This document shows positions 32,634 to 41,830 of a DNA stretch of 64,000 bases, piece after piece. Source of the stretch: Kapaibacterium sp044224925 (GTDB taxonomy: Bacteria > Bacteroidota > Ignavibacteria > Kapaibacteriales > Kapaibacteriaceae); the NCBI GenBank assembly GCA_044224925.1, contig JBGAJM010000003.1:271967-335966 (forward strand). The letters are read 5' to 3'. A model generated the notes under the pieces. It saw nothing but the letters and a program-made list of their open reading frames with translations. It was not told where the DNA came from and searched no databases. The stretch's first letter is position 1, and the number at the start of each line of letters is the position of its first letter. The position numbers and the translations under genes are program-made.

Positions 32634-33242
32634 TCATGTATTCATCCTCCCCATCACCCTCTGCGCTACCCATGCAAACAACACACCGAGCGCGGCACCA
32701 ATGACGACGTCGGAGAAGTAGTGGGCTGTGATGACGATGCGGGCGATGGCGATGGAGATGCCGATGAGCGTGAAGAGCCATGCACCTTTCCGCCATACCG
32801 CCCTGCCGGTGACGGCAAGAGCGGCGCCGGTGGTGGCATGACCGCTCGGGAAGGAGTTCCACACGTAATCTGTTTCAAAGGCGAAGAGACGGAAGCCGTA
32901 GAGGTGTTCGTCGAACCAGAGCACGGGACGGGCCCGACAGATGAGGATCTTGAGAAGGTTGGCCGCAAGACCGCTCAAGGCAATGCTCAAGAAGACGACG
33001 GCGCAGGCAATGGCAAGGGAACGGTTGCGCTTCCAGAAGATGATGGTGCCAAGGAGGGAGGGGACGAGCCACCAGTGTCCACGACCGATCTCTTCGAGCC
33101 ATGCGGCCACTCCATGCACGTTGCCGTTCACGTTCGCATGCAGCCACTCGGCCATCGGAAGGTCGATGGCCGCATAGCCGAGGATGCAAAGCGGAAAGGC
33201 GGCAAGGAGCCACAAGAGCCGCATTGACGGGAAGGCCGTCAC
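32634..33242 (-). CDS. PAP2-family membrane phosphatase
   Basis: Likely dephosphorylates a lipid phosphate such as undecaprenyl pyrophosphate or phosphatidic acid at the outer face of the inner membrane. The 202 residues have six hydrophobic segments and the three PAP2 motifs: K98-x6-RP (KILICRARP), PSGH (132-135) and R168-x5-H174-x3-D178 (ARIVITAHYFSDV). The start overlaps the stop of the large BNR gene in ATGA, so the two are translationally coupled. Confidence 0.9.
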   Translation of the reverse strand: MTAFPSMRLLWLLAAFPLCILGYAAIDLPMAEWLHANVNGNVHGVAAWLEEIGRGHWWLVPSLLGTIIFWKRNRSLAIACAVVFLSIALSGLAANLLKILICRARPVLWFDEHLYGFRLFAFETDYVWNSFPSGHATTGAALAVTGRAVWRKGAWLFTLIGISIAIARIVITAHYFSDVVIGAALGVLFAWVAQRVMGRMNT

Positions 33243-36200
33243 TTCTTCTTCTCAGGCAACACGGCCGGTAGCGAGAGTGCCGAGATCTGTTCGTTGAATC
33301 GACGGACGTGGTCGGACTCGATGCTCTTGATCGCTGCGATCTTCGCTGCCGCTTGCGATGCAAGCTCGGCATAGAGATCGAGTGTTTGCTGCGTTGGACG
33401 TGTGTCGGCCGACGAGGCCACTTCGCTGAGTGAAGCGATCTTGTTGTTGAGCTTGACGGGATAGTTCAAGAGGTCCTGACCTGCCTTGGCCTTGGTCTGC
33501 ACCATGCTGTCCTCGATGTGCTGCAACGTGTCGTTGATGGTCTTGCTGAGCGCCGTGATCTCCTTGGTCTTCGACGAGTCCAGGTGCGATGTGCGACCTA
33601 CGGCCGCATTCACTTGTGCACGCACATCGCGCATGCGTTTGATGGCCTTGTGCACGTCGGACAGTGTGCGCGTCACGTCGCGCAAGAAACGTTCTTGGGC
33701 AACGAGGTCGGCATCGGCAACATCAAGTCGTGGATCCTTCCTGATCTCGAACGAGACACGCTGCGTGTCGGCGCCGAGTGCGAAGGTGGCCGTGTAGGTT
33801 CCGGGTGCAACGCGTGGACCTGTTGTGCCAGCGCCCCACATCACACCTTCGAGCTCCTCGGCATCGGGCCACCGCATGTTCCACTGGAATTGATTCTGTC
33901 CGCGGAACACCGTGAGCGCTTCACTGCTTGGACGGAAGAGCGAGTCGCGATAGAACTTGCGATCGTTCTTGAACTCTTCACCCTTGCGATCCTTCTTGCT
34001 CGAGAACGCGATCACCGAATCGCCGCTTTGCGTGCGAATGGTGAGCGTGAGTTCCTTCGACGTGGTGTCGGCAAGCCAATATCGCAGCATCACACCATTG
34101 GGTGCGTTCTCGCCGACGTCCATCGTTGGTGCATACCACGAACCACCGTCGACGCGATAGGCATGACGTGGGGTGAAGACGTGGAAGGGCGATGCAAGAA
34201 CGCTTGGTGTGAGTTGACGGAGTGTGGTGAGATCGTCGTAGATCCAGAACGACCGACCATGCGTGGCAAGAACAAGATCGTGCTCGCGACCGTGGACGAC
34301 GAGATCGTGAATGGGCGTGAGCGGAAGGTTGCGCAAGAAACGCGACCACGACGTGCCGCCATCGAAGGAGACGTAGAGTCCGCGCTCCGTGCCGCAATAC
34401 AAGAGGTCCTTGCGCACAGGATCTTCGCGCACAACGCGGGCGAAGGAGCCCGATGGTATGCCCGACGTGATCTTCGTCCACGACGCTCCGTAGTTCGTGG
34501 TCTTATAGATGTAAACGTCCTGATCGTCCAGCTTATAGCGATTGATTGCCGCATAGGCCGTGCCCGCATCGTACGGCGATGCCTCGATCATGCTCACGAG
34601 CGAGAAGGCGGGAAGGCCGCTGGGCGTGACGTTCTTCCACGTGGATGCGTTGTCGGTGCTCACGTGAATGAGTCCGTCATCGCTGCCGGCCCAGAACACA
34701 CCTTGCTTCACGGGCGACTCTGCCAATGTGAAGATGGTGCAGTACACTTCCACACCGGTGTTGTCCTTCGTGATGGGTCCACCCGATGCCATCTGCTTCG
34801 TGGTGTCGTTCGTGGTAAGGTCCGGCGAGATCTTCGTCCAGCTCATGCCCTCGTTCGTGCTTCGCCATACATGTTGCGATGTGGTGTAGAGCGCCTTGTC
34901 ATGCTTCGAGAAGAGAATGGGGAACGTCCACTGGAAGCGCTCTCCGCGGTCCTTCGAGCCCTCGCCGATGGGATTGTTCGGATACACGCTGATGTCCTGG
35001 TTCTGATCCTTGCTACGATCGTAGCGACTCAAGTAGCCGGAGTAGTTACCGCCAAGAGTGACGTTGGCATCGGTGTGATGCGGGATCACATAGCCGCTCT
35101 CAAATCCGGCCACCGAGTACCAACGTGAACGATCGATGGACCAATCGCCGATGGCACGATGCGGGATCGAAACGGTGCTGTTGTCTTGTTGTGCACCATA
35201 GAGTCGGTAGGGGAAATGATCGTCGACGCTCACATGATAGAACTGTGAGGTGGCAAGGTCTTGTTCCGTCCAATGTCTGCCGCCATCCACACTTACCACC
35301 GCGCCACCATCATCGGCCACCATCATGCGCTGGTTGTTTTTCGGGTCGATCCACATGTCGTGATGATCGCCATGCTTCGTGCCCATGCCGCTGAACGAAG
35401 CGCCACCGTCGACACTCTTGTACATGCCCACGTTCAACACGTAGACGATAGAGGCATCGAAGGGATCGGCGTAGACGTGCGAGAAGTACCATGGACGTGT
35501 ACGAATGTCGGCCTGTGTGCTCATCCGCGTCCACGTTGCCCCGGCATCGTTGCTTTTGAAGAGGCCGCCATTCTCGTTCTCGACCATGGCGAAGACGAGT
35601 CCGCGCTGGGCGCGGGATACGTCGACGCAGATCTTGCCAAGGATGCCGGTGGGCAGACCCGGATTCTTCGTGATCTCCTTCCACGTATCACCGCCATCGG
35701 TGCTCTTGAACAGGCCGCTGCCCGCACCACCACTGCTCATGCTGTGTGCGTTGCGATAGGCCTGCCACAGCGAGGCATAGAGGATGCGCGGATTGTGCGG
35801 GTCCATCTTCAACGTCATGCCGCCGGTGGAGTCGTTGCGGAACAGGACCTTCTTCCACGACTTGCCACCGTCCGTGCTCTTGAAGATGCCGCGCTCGGGG
35901 TTCGGACCGAAGACGTGTCCCATGGAGCTCACAAGCACCACGTCGGCATCCGTGGGATGCACGACGATGTCGGCGATCATGTGAGCGTCCTTGAGTCCGA
36001 GCGAGTTCCATGTGGCACCACCATCCGTAGTGCGATACATGCCATCGCCCGGAGAGATGTTGCCGCGTATGTCCGTCTCACCCGTGCCCACGTAGACGAC
36101 GTTGGGATCGGAAGGCGCAATGGTGATGGCGCCAATGGATGACGACGTGAAGGTACTGTCGCTCACGCTGCGCCATGAATCGCCATCGTCCTCGCTCTTC

Positions 36201-36436
36201 CACACACCACCACCGGTTGCGCCAAAGTAGTAGGTGTGCGGAAGATCGGGATGTCCGGCAACGGCCAGCGAACGACCACCGCGATACGGACCGATGCACC
36301 GGAACTTCTGTGCACGGAGTGCATGATCGAGTTCCTGCGTCGATGGTGTTCGCATCGACTGAGCATGAAGGAGTCCGCCGGAAAGGTCGATGAAGGCGGC
36401 AAGGAAGAGAGCGAGAGGGAGAGTTGGAATGCGCAT
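33239..36436 (-). CDS. Large exported BNR/sortilin-type propeller protein (glycosyl hydrolase-like annotation class)
   Basis: 1065 residues from the ATG at 36436. The signal peptide is IPTLPLALFLAAFIDLSGGL followed by LHAQ. About 700 residues of BNR/VPS10-like repeats follow, with the DGGxTW pattern recurring many times (TTDGGATWNSLGL, STDGGKSWKKVLF, STDGGDTWKEITK, SVDGGASFSGMG, TTNYGASWTKITS). Then comes a beta-sandwich-like region and a C-terminal helical segment of about 150 residues ending in PEKKK. No T9SS domain is present. Such proteins are often labelled glycosyl hydrolases, but no catalytic residues are apparent, so I infer only a secreted scaffold or hydrolase-like propeller. Confidence 0.8.
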   Translation of the reverse strand: MRIPTLPLALFLAAFIDLSGGLLHAQSMRTPSTQELDHALRAQKFRCIGPYRGGRSLAVAGHPDLPHTYYFGATGGGVWKSEDDGDSWRSVSDSTFTSSSIGAITIAPSDPNVVYVGTGETDIRGNISPGDGMYRTTDGGATWNSLGLKDAHMIADIVVHPTDADVVLVSSMGHVFGPNPERGIFKSTDGGKSWKKVLFRNDSTGGMTLKMDPHNPRILYASLWQAYRNAHSMSSGGAGSGLFKSTDGGDTWKEITKNPGLPTGILGKICVDVSRAQRGLVFAMVENENGGLFKSNDAGATWTRMSTQADIRTRPWYFSHVYADPFDASIVYVLNVGMYKSVDGGASFSGMGTKHGDHHDMWIDPKNNQRMMVADDGGAVVSVDGGRHWTEQDLATSQFYHVSVDDHFPYRLYGAQQDNSTVSIPHRAIGDWSIDRSRWYSVAGFESGYVIPHHTDANVTLGGNYSGYLSRYDRSKDQNQDISVYPNNPIGEGSKDRGERFQWTFPILFSKHDKALYTTSQHVWRSTNEGMSWTKISPDLTTNDTTKQMASGGPITKDNTGVEVYCTIFTLAESPVKQGVFWAGSDDGLIHVSTDNASTWKNVTPSGLPAFSLVSMIEASPYDAGTAYAAINRYKLDDQDVYIYKTTNYGASWTKITSGIPSGSFARVVREDPVRKDLLYCGTERGLYVSFDGGTSWSRFLRNLPLTPIHDLVVHGREHDLVLATHGRSFWIYDDLTTLRQLTPSVLASPFHVFTPRHAYRVDGGSWYAPTMDVGENAPNGVMLRYWLADTTSKELTLTIRTQSGDSVIAFSSKKDRKGEEFKNDRKFYRDSLFRPSSEALTVFRGQNQFQWNMRWPDAEELEGVMWGAGTTGPRVAPGTYTATFALGADTQRVSFEIRKDPRLDVADADLVAQERFLRDVTRTLSDVHKAIKRMRDVRAQVNAAVGRTSHLDSSKTKEITALSKTINDTLQHIEDSMVQTKAKAGQDLLNYPVKLNNKIASLSEVASSADTRPTQQTLDLYAELASQAAAKIAAIKSIESDHVRRFNEQISALSLPAVLPEKKK

Positions 36437-36454
36437 AACGCGCAACTTAGGCCA

Positions 36455-37762
36455 CTAGCGCCGTACTACAAACTTCGTCGACGTGCGTCCGTCCGAACAA
36501 CAGTACACACCTTCGGCAAGATCGCTCACATCGATGAGCACACTGCCGTTGGGCAAGGCGAGCATGCGACCTTGCGTGGCAACGGGCATGCCCACGGACG
36601 ATGTAAGGCGGAAGGTCGGCGAGGACGCTTGCATGCCCGAGAGCACGATGTGCGAGGAGGCAGGGTTGGGTGCGGCAACTGTCGATGTAGCAGATGCAGG
36701 ATCTTCCTGCACTGACGTTGGCAGCACGGTCTTGAAAATGCCGATGCCACTGTCGGCATCGTAGGCACCGGTCTTGAACGCACGCGTGATCCACACTTCG
36801 TTGGACGATGCGTTGGTGTTCAAGAGCAGACCCTCGGGTTTGGCACCCACGTCAACGGTGAGCAGTCGGTCCGTGGTCTCGATGTTGAACACGCGCACAT
36901 CGCCCGTGAAGGTGGACGTGACGAGGAAGGGACCGGCGACGACGGACTCGCGCGGACCGTCGAACCCGGTTGTGCCGGTAGGATAGGTGGCCACTTGTTG
37001 TGCTGTGGTGAGATCGATGCGGATCACCTTGTGTGCCGTGTTCATCGTCACATAGGCAACGTCACCATCGACAGCAATGTGATTGGGCACACCACCCGTG
37101 AACGTTGCACGCTTCGCCCATTCAGCATCATTCACTTCCCATACATCCACGGTGCCGTTCATTTCTCCGAAGGATCCTTCGCTGACAACGATAAGGCCTT
37201 GCTTCCCTGCCGCCGTGCGATACCATTGCGACATCTGTACATTCACGCCTGCCGGCAGTGTGCGCACCACGCTCCATGTGAGCGTGTTCACCACTTGCAC
37301 GGAGCCGGGATCGGTGAAGTTCGGACGAACGCTGATGAAGGCCACTTCGGCGTCGTGCGTCATGCTGATGGCCGATGCGCCATCCTTCCATACGGTCTTG
37401 CCTTGCGTCATGGTGGCAAGGTCGTAGACCACGATACTATCGTCGATGATCACGTAGAGTTCATTGAAGGCCGTGTCGACGTAACTGCGCAAGGCATTCA
37501 CGTTGGCCCAGGGGAGGGCACGTCGACCGATCTCGTTGCCGTTCAGATCGAACGTCACAAACGACGCTGCGACGTCGCCCGAGTCGATGGTGTTGTCGAA
37601 GTCCACATCCGTGCGCGATGTCAACGCAACGATGGTGTTGCCACTGCGATGCAGAGCGACCGGTTGAAGGGGAGTGTTGAGGACTCGCGTTTGCCCAAAG
37701 GAGGGGAGGGTGGCGAGGATGCTGAAGGCAGCGAAGACGAAAACGAGTGCACGATTGTGCAT
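36455..37762 (-). CDS. T9SS-sorted beta-propeller under B12 riboswitch control (BtuG-like candidate)
   Basis: 435 residues: signal peptide (1-23, VFVFAAFSILATLPSFG), then a YncE/YVTN-type propeller of about 320 residues (VVYDLATMTQGKTVWKDGAS, HDAEVAFISVRPNFTDPGSV, VWEVNDAEWAKRATFTGGVP, HIAVDGDVAYVTMNTAHKVI). It ends in a type A T9SS sorting domain (APNPASSHIVL ... LAEGVYCC ... KFVVRR). The start at 37762 has AAAGGA seven bases upstream, directly after the riboswitch hairpin. In Bacteroides, BtuG is a propeller that captures cobalamin at the surface as a lipoprotein; the shared fold and B12 regulation suggest an analogous T9SS-delivered protein. This function is inference. Confidence 0.8.
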   Translation of the reverse strand: MHNRALVFVFAAFSILATLPSFGQTRVLNTPLQPVALHRSGNTIVALTSRTDVDFDNTIDSGDVAASFVTFDLNGNEIGRRALPWANVNALRSYVDTAFNELYVIIDDSIVVYDLATMTQGKTVWKDGASAISMTHDAEVAFISVRPNFTDPGSVQVVNTLTWSVVRTLPAGVNVQMSQWYRTAAGKQGLIVVSEGSFGEMNGTVDVWEVNDAEWAKRATFTGGVPNHIAVDGDVAYVTMNTAHKVIRIDLTTAQQVATYPTGTTGFDGPRESVVAGPFLVTSTFTGDVRVFNIETTDRLLTVDVGAKPEGLLLNTNASSNEVWITRAFKTGAYDADSGIGIFKTVLPTSVQEDPASATSTVAAPNPASSHIVLSGMQASSPTFRLTSSVGMPVATQGRMLALPNGSVLIDVSDLAEGVYCCSDGRTSTKFVVRR

Positions 37763-37769
37763 ATCGAGA

Positions 37770-37933
37770 TCCTTTCTCTGTGATGCGCAGAGCGGTGGAT
37801 GAAAATGGCGAACACGGTCGGTATTCCGGCTTCGATCCGCGATGCTCACAAGCATCGTGATCGTTACGGTGGCGCAACCGCGCGGGATTTTCACCCGCTT
37901 CCCCGAGAGCTCAAGGAGGCAGCAACCGTGTTC
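37770..37933 (-). promoter_or_regulatory. Cobalamin riboswitch
   Basis: On the minus strand the 9-bp outer stem is GAACACGGT (37933-37925) with ACCGTGTTC (37818-37810). Inside are the B12-box elements GGGAAGCGGGTGAAAATCC (37903-37885), GCGGTTGCGCCACCGTAA and AAGCCGGAATACCG (about 37832-37819). Downstream a hairpin CTCTG-CGCATCA-CAGAG (37792-37776) has loop bases CGCA complementary to TGCG of the internal loop (37876-37873), the expected kissing contact. AAAGGA follows immediately, so control is probably at translation. Confidence 0.93.
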
Positions 37934-37960
37934 CGATGTAGGGCGCGAATATAGAGGTTT

Positions 37961-37968
37961 TATCTTTG
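37961..37968 (+). promoter_or_regulatory. Leaderless-type promoter of the first MFS gene
   Basis: TATCTTTG, an exact TAnnTTTG box, ends five bases before the ATG at 37974. Transcription would begin at or next to the start codon, and no ribosome-binding site is visible. No good -33 TTG is seen at the usual distance. Confidence 0.6.
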
Positions 37969-37973
37969 TCGCC

Positions 37974-39185
37974 ATGCAACAACGACATGCCCTCTATGCG
38001 ATCAGTTGGCTGGCCACTGCAAGTGCCGGTATCGGAGCAACGCTCTTCAGCGTCTATCTGCCCAGCTTCGTTCGCGATGTGTTCCACTCCACGGATCAGG
38101 CTGAGATCGCTCGCGTGGGATCGTTCGCCGGCGCGGCCTTCCTTGCCGGGTGGTCGATCGGCGGCATTGCGCTTGGCCTAGTGGGTGATCGGATCGGACG
38201 GAAGATGACGTTGTTCTGGAGCGTGGTCTTTGCCGCCCTTGGCGTCTTCCTTACCTCCTTCGCGGATTCGCTTCCCTTCCTTGTGTTGTGTCGCGTGCTC
38301 ACGGGCATCGGCGGAGGCAGCATCTTGATGATCACGGCCGTCATGGTCTCCGAGGCATGGTCTGCCGGCAACCGTGCGCGACTGGTGGGCATTCTGATCA
38401 ATGCATTTCCGGTGGGCTTCATTGCGGCGGGGATCATTCACAACTTCATTGCCGACTTCCGAACGGCCTATCTGTTGGGATCGTCAACGATCCTACTGGC
38501 CATTGGTGTGTTGCTCATGGTGCAAGAGAGCGATCTGTTCGTGAAGAGCGCCACGGTGCATGCAGAGAAACACCTGCAACGCGAGTCGCTGTTCGATGCT
38601 CGCTACCGTCGAGATCTGGTGATCGGACTGGTGTTGTTCGGAAGCATGCTCGTTGGGTTGTGGGCCGCCTATACGTGGATGCCCACGTGGGTGAGCAGCA
38701 TGAGCGCTGCGGCCGATCAACAAGCGCATCGTGCACGCACGGTGATCATGCTCGGCATTGGTGCCGTGGTGGGTGGGACGATCTCGGGTGCGGTGTCGAA
38801 TGCCATGGGACGCCGACGGGCTGCGGCGCTTGGCTATGCGGCCGTCATCATGGTGTCGTGCATTCTGTTCTTTGTGCTCAACGGTGTCGGTCCGCTGCTC
38901 TTCGCATGTACGTTTCTGCTCTCGCTGTGCATCGGCTTCAATCAGGGTGTGCTCAGTGCCTACATTCCGGAGCTGTTCCCGACGCTCATCCGCAGCACGG
39001 CAACAGGTGTGTGCTTCAATGCAGGGCGGATCCTCACGACGGTCACGGTCTTCTATGTTGGTGTGCTCGTGCCCATGCTTGGCGGATACAACAATGCCAT
39101 GGCCGTGTTCGCTGGTGCCTATGGCATCGGCCTGATCACGCTGATGTTTGCCCGAGAGACAAAGGGACAAGAACTTCCGGTGTGA
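37974..39185 (+). CDS. MFS transporter (copy 1)
   Basis: 403 residues with 12 hydrophobic segments. The MFS signature GLVGDRIGRKMTLFW follows helix 2, GAVSNAMGRRRAAALG is its second-half counterpart, and YIPELFPTLIRSTATG is typical of the sugar/organic-acid porter group. The ATG at 37974 is chosen because upstream in-frame sequence belongs to the divergent riboswitch region. A paralogue sits at 42891-44108. The substrate is unknown; being divergent from a B12-regulated gene does not by itself imply B12 transport. The last 50 bp overlap the convergent HAD gene. Confidence 0.85.
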   Translation: MQQRHALYAISWLATASAGIGATLFSVYLPSFVRDVFHSTDQAEIARVGSFAGAAFLAGWSIGGIALGLVGDRIGRKMTLFWSVVFAALGVFLTSFADSLPFLVLCRVLTGIGGGSILMITAVMVSEAWSAGNRARLVGILINAFPVGFIAAGIIHNFIADFRTAYLLGSSTILLAIGVLLMVQESDLFVKSATVHAEKHLQRESLFDARYRRDLVIGLVLFGSMLVGLWAAYTWMPTWVSSMSAAADQQAHRARTVIMLGIGAVVGGTISGAVSNAMGRRRAAALGYAAVIMVSCILFFVLNGVGPLLFACTFLLSLCIGFNQGVLSAYIPELFPTLIRSTATGVCFNAGRILTTVTVFYVGVLVPMLGGYNNAMAVFAGAYGIGLITLMFARETKGQELPV

Positions 39186-39738
39186 GCACGCGCACCACGT
39201 GCATCCCCATGGCCGCCGCTTGTTCGCAGTTCGCCAACGAATCATCGTAGAGCGTTGCTTCGTGCGGTGCAACGCCCATCACAGAGCAGACATGGAGAAA
39301 GGCGGCAGGGTCGGGCTTGCGCAAGCCGATCTCGAACGAGTAGAACCGCTTGTTGAAGAACGAGAGCATCTCGTTGCATTCGGGAAGTGCATGACGGAGA
39401 TGCAATGAGCTGATGTTGCTGAGCAACACAACGGGTCCGCGTGCTGCGAAATTCCGCACCACGTCGGTTGACGTGGGGAACATGCCAATGAGAATGGCGC
39501 ACCATGCGGCATCGAGCTCTGCATCGGTGCACTGAAAACCCCAGATGCGACGGAGCTCTGCACGAAAGGCCGCTTCCGAGATGGCCCCCTTGTCGATGTC
39601 GTGGAAGACATCGGACTGCACGTCCACACCAAAGTCGATCGGCGCACCATTGTACCCGGGCAAGGCGCGTAATGCTTGCCGCGTCCGGTCGAAGTCGATG
39701 TTGTACAACACCGCACCAAAGTCAAGGATCGTGAGCAT
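39136..39738 (-). CDS. HAD-like hydrolase
   Basis: 200 residues, HAD superfamily subfamily IA: nucleophile region ILDFGAVLYNID (D6), second motif VVLLSNISSLH (Ser/Asn), lysine in FSFEIGLRKPDPAAF-like FYSFEIGLRKPDP, and the acidic ATLYDDSLANCEQA. Normally the nucleophile motif is DxGGVL, which DFGAVL matches. The substrate is not predictable. Its start overlaps the stop of the isomerase gene, so they are one unit; its 3' end runs 50 bp into the MFS gene. Confidence 0.85.
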   Translation of the reverse strand: MLTILDFGAVLYNIDFDRTRQALRALPGYNGAPIDFGVDVQSDVFHDIDKGAISEAAFRAELRRIWGFQCTDAELDAAWCAILIGMFPTSTDVVRNFAARGPVVLLSNISSLHLRHALPECNEMLSFFNKRFYSFEIGLRKPDPAAFLHVCSVMGVAPHEATLYDDSLANCEQAAAMGMHVVRVLTPEVLVPLSLGQTSA

Positions 39739-41795
39739 CAGTACCGGAAGTAGTGCCAGCGTTCGTCGACGATCGTCGACGTGTCGCGCAGTGAACGAAG
39801 GAACGCTGCGAAGGCCGCATCACGCTGCTCTTTGAAGGCATCGTTGCCGCGCAACATCACGAACATGGGATACTCTTTTGCAGCTCCAACGGTGATCTCG
39901 CGCACGTTCACCATGTACCAGCCGCGATCGCCTTGGAGTGGACCGAGAAGTCCAACTCTGTTCTGTGCATAGACGGTGCGTGCGAGCTTTACATCGGAAC
40001 CCACATTGGCAATGGCACCGACATAGGAGATGGTGGTATTGCGAACCACCTTCATATCGGCCGGCGATTCCGTGATGAGCATCTCACCTCCATCGGTGAG
40101 CGTGATGAAGGCCGCCATTCCCTGTGCCACCATGGCACGCATGCGACAGCGTTCGTTGGCGGCCCAGTCCTTGAGCACGGCATCGGAACATGCCTCGAAC
40201 GGCAGTTCGCCTGCGGGGACGCTATCGGCCACCACGGCCGCTACCACGCCTGCCGTGGCCGTCTCTACGGGATCGCAGGCTGCAGCGAGTTGTGTGGTGA
40301 ACGCCGCATCGCGCAAGCGATAGGAGCCAAGCACCGGAGCATTGTCGTCGAAGTACGGCGTGAGCTGGATCTTCTTGCCAAAGCGTTGCGCCACAGCCCC
40401 TAACTCCTCGCCGCCTTCATAGGCCGCAAGGGCCGCGTCGACGTTGCGCAACACACTGTCGACGGTTGCTCTGCTCGGTTGAAAGGCCGTGGTCATGGCA
40501 TGCACGTAGACGAGACGTGGTGATTCTTCGAGGACAAGGAACATCGTGCTTGCATCGCCGGTGTTGACGGCCGGACTGAGTGCGCCGACCTTGGTGCCGA
40601 AGACAATGCGTTCGCTTTCCGGATCGAGCATGCCGCGCAACAGAATGATGCCGTTGGCATCGTTGCCTTCTGCTGAATGTGCGCGTTGCAGGGAGTCGAA
40701 GGAGGCCTTGGCGGTAAAGGCGGCACGGATGCGGTCGCTGGTCGAGCGAAGACGTGCATCGTTGGGGAGGACGATGCGACGAACGCGACGGGCGATGTTC
40801 TTGCCCGTGCGAATGCTGTCCACCTTCACCACGCTCACGCCACCACCGAACAGAACCGGCCCAACGATCTGTCCGCGTTGTGCCGACTTCGTTGCCGCAT
40901 AGAACGCACCATCGGGATCGTTCGCCGAGAAGAGCACGCGCTCGGATGCATCGCTCATGCGGGCAAGGCGAGTCAGGATGGAGTCGCGCGATGCGGCCGT
41001 GCCTGCACGTCGGAACGACTCCACAAAGTCTGTGATCGAGCGTACCATCGAAGCCGTGTCCGCCTTCGTTGGGGTGAGCGGGAACGAGAGGTAGGCAAGA
41101 CGTCGCATGGGTCGCGCCGACGTATACGTTGTCTTATTGCCGAACCAATAGCGCTCCAACTCCTGATGCGTGGGCGGTGGTGTGGTGGTTGCGCAGGGCA
41201 TCATCACCACATCTGCCTTGCAGGTGGACGATTGTTCGAGATACTCGGACATCAGCGCTGTTGAATCGACCACGAAGGTTGTTGCCCACTGGTCCTGCAA
41301 GCGCTTGCGCAGAAGTCCGTCGCGGAACCGCGAACGCAGATCCGTCATGCTCTCGCGCACTTGCTGTGTTGCTTGTTGTACTTCTTGCGGTGAGAGTGAC
41401 GGATTCTTGGCGCGCACGAGTCCTTCCGGATCTCGCATCATCCACTCCAGCAGCATCGGATCGAATTCACCTTTTGCGTCCTGCACACCACGCTTGATGT
41501 ATTCCGGTGGCTCGTGCAGCAGGATGGAGTCGGCCTCGGCGTCGGAGATCGTGATGCCACGTCGCCGCGCCTCGCCCATGATCAACCGCCGGTCCACCTC
41601 ATCGCGCCACGCCTGTTCGATCACGTCGGGCTCGTGCGCCGTGCCATGCGAATTGGCGTATTCGATCCGTCGCCCCACATCGCGGGCAAAGGCATCAAGC
41701 CAAATAGTGTCGCCATTCACCACGCCGGCAACGGGTCGTTGGGCAAGGAGGGTGGCAGGGAAGAGGGCCAGGACGAGAAGGAGAGGTCGAAGCAT
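39738..41795 (-). CDS. Parvulin-type peptidylprolyl isomerase-like periplasmic chaperone
   Basis: 685 residues with a signal peptide (LLLVLALFPATLLAQ). The N-terminal helical region (VAGVVNGDTIWLDAFARDVG, WRDEVDRRLIMGEARRRGIT, ISDAEADSILL) is the SurA/PpiD type chaperone start, and LLEWMMRDPEGLVRA continues it. The parvulin-like parts after residue 230 are weakly conserved by eye. Likely a periplasmic folding factor for outer-membrane proteins, though catalytic activity is uncertain. The ATG at 41795 lies four bases after TATCTTTG. Confidence 0.7.
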   Translation of the reverse strand: MLRPLLLVLALFPATLLAQRPVAGVVNGDTIWLDAFARDVGRRIEYANSHGTAHEPDVIEQAWRDEVDRRLIMGEARRRGITISDAEADSILLHEPPEYIKRGVQDAKGEFDPMLLEWMMRDPEGLVRAKNPSLSPQEVQQATQQVRESMTDLRSRFRDGLLRKRLQDQWATTFVVDSTALMSEYLEQSSTCKADVVMMPCATTTPPPTHQELERYWFGNKTTYTSARPMRRLAYLSFPLTPTKADTASMVRSITDFVESFRRAGTAASRDSILTRLARMSDASERVLFSANDPDGAFYAATKSAQRGQIVGPVLFGGGVSVVKVDSIRTGKNIARRVRRIVLPNDARLRSTSDRIRAAFTAKASFDSLQRAHSAEGNDANGIILLRGMLDPESERIVFGTKVGALSPAVNTGDASTMFLVLEESPRLVYVHAMTTAFQPSRATVDSVLRNVDAALAAYEGGEELGAVAQRFGKKIQLTPYFDDNAPVLGSYRLRDAAFTTQLAAACDPVETATAGVVAAVVADSVPAGELPFEACSDAVLKDWAANERCRMRAMVAQGMAAFITLTDGGEMLITESPADMKVVRNTTISYVGAIANVGSDVKLARTVYAQNRVGLLGPLQGDRGWYMVNVREITVGAAKEYPMFVMLRGNDAFKEQRDAAFAAFLRSLRDTSTIVDERWHYFRY

Positions 41796-41799
41796 CCTG

Positions 41800-41824
41800 C
41801 AAAGATAGGCTCCAGCTATCTTTG
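41800..41824. promoter_or_regulatory. Mirror-image divergent leaderless promoters
   Basis: CAAAGATA (41800-41807) and TATCTTTG (41817-41824) form a perfect inverted repeat with a 9-base spacer. Each half is a TAnnTTTG box facing outward, 4 bases from the isomerase ATG on the minus strand and 6 bases from the oxidoreductase ATG on the plus strand. Both mRNAs should be leaderless. Confidence 0.65.
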
Positions 41825-41830
41825 CTACAG

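Noticed and set aside
33518..35128. A 536-codon open frame on the plus strand
   Set aside because: It is antisense to the BNR-repeat protein, whose repeated DGGxTW motifs are unmistakable; the plus-strand product has no recognisable motif and an Arg/His/Cys-rich composition typical of antisense frames in GC-rich DNA.
37770..37933. Riboswitch acting on the MFS gene at 37974
   Set aside because: The aptamer reads only on the minus strand, and its P13-type hairpin abuts the ribosome-binding site of the minus-strand propeller gene.
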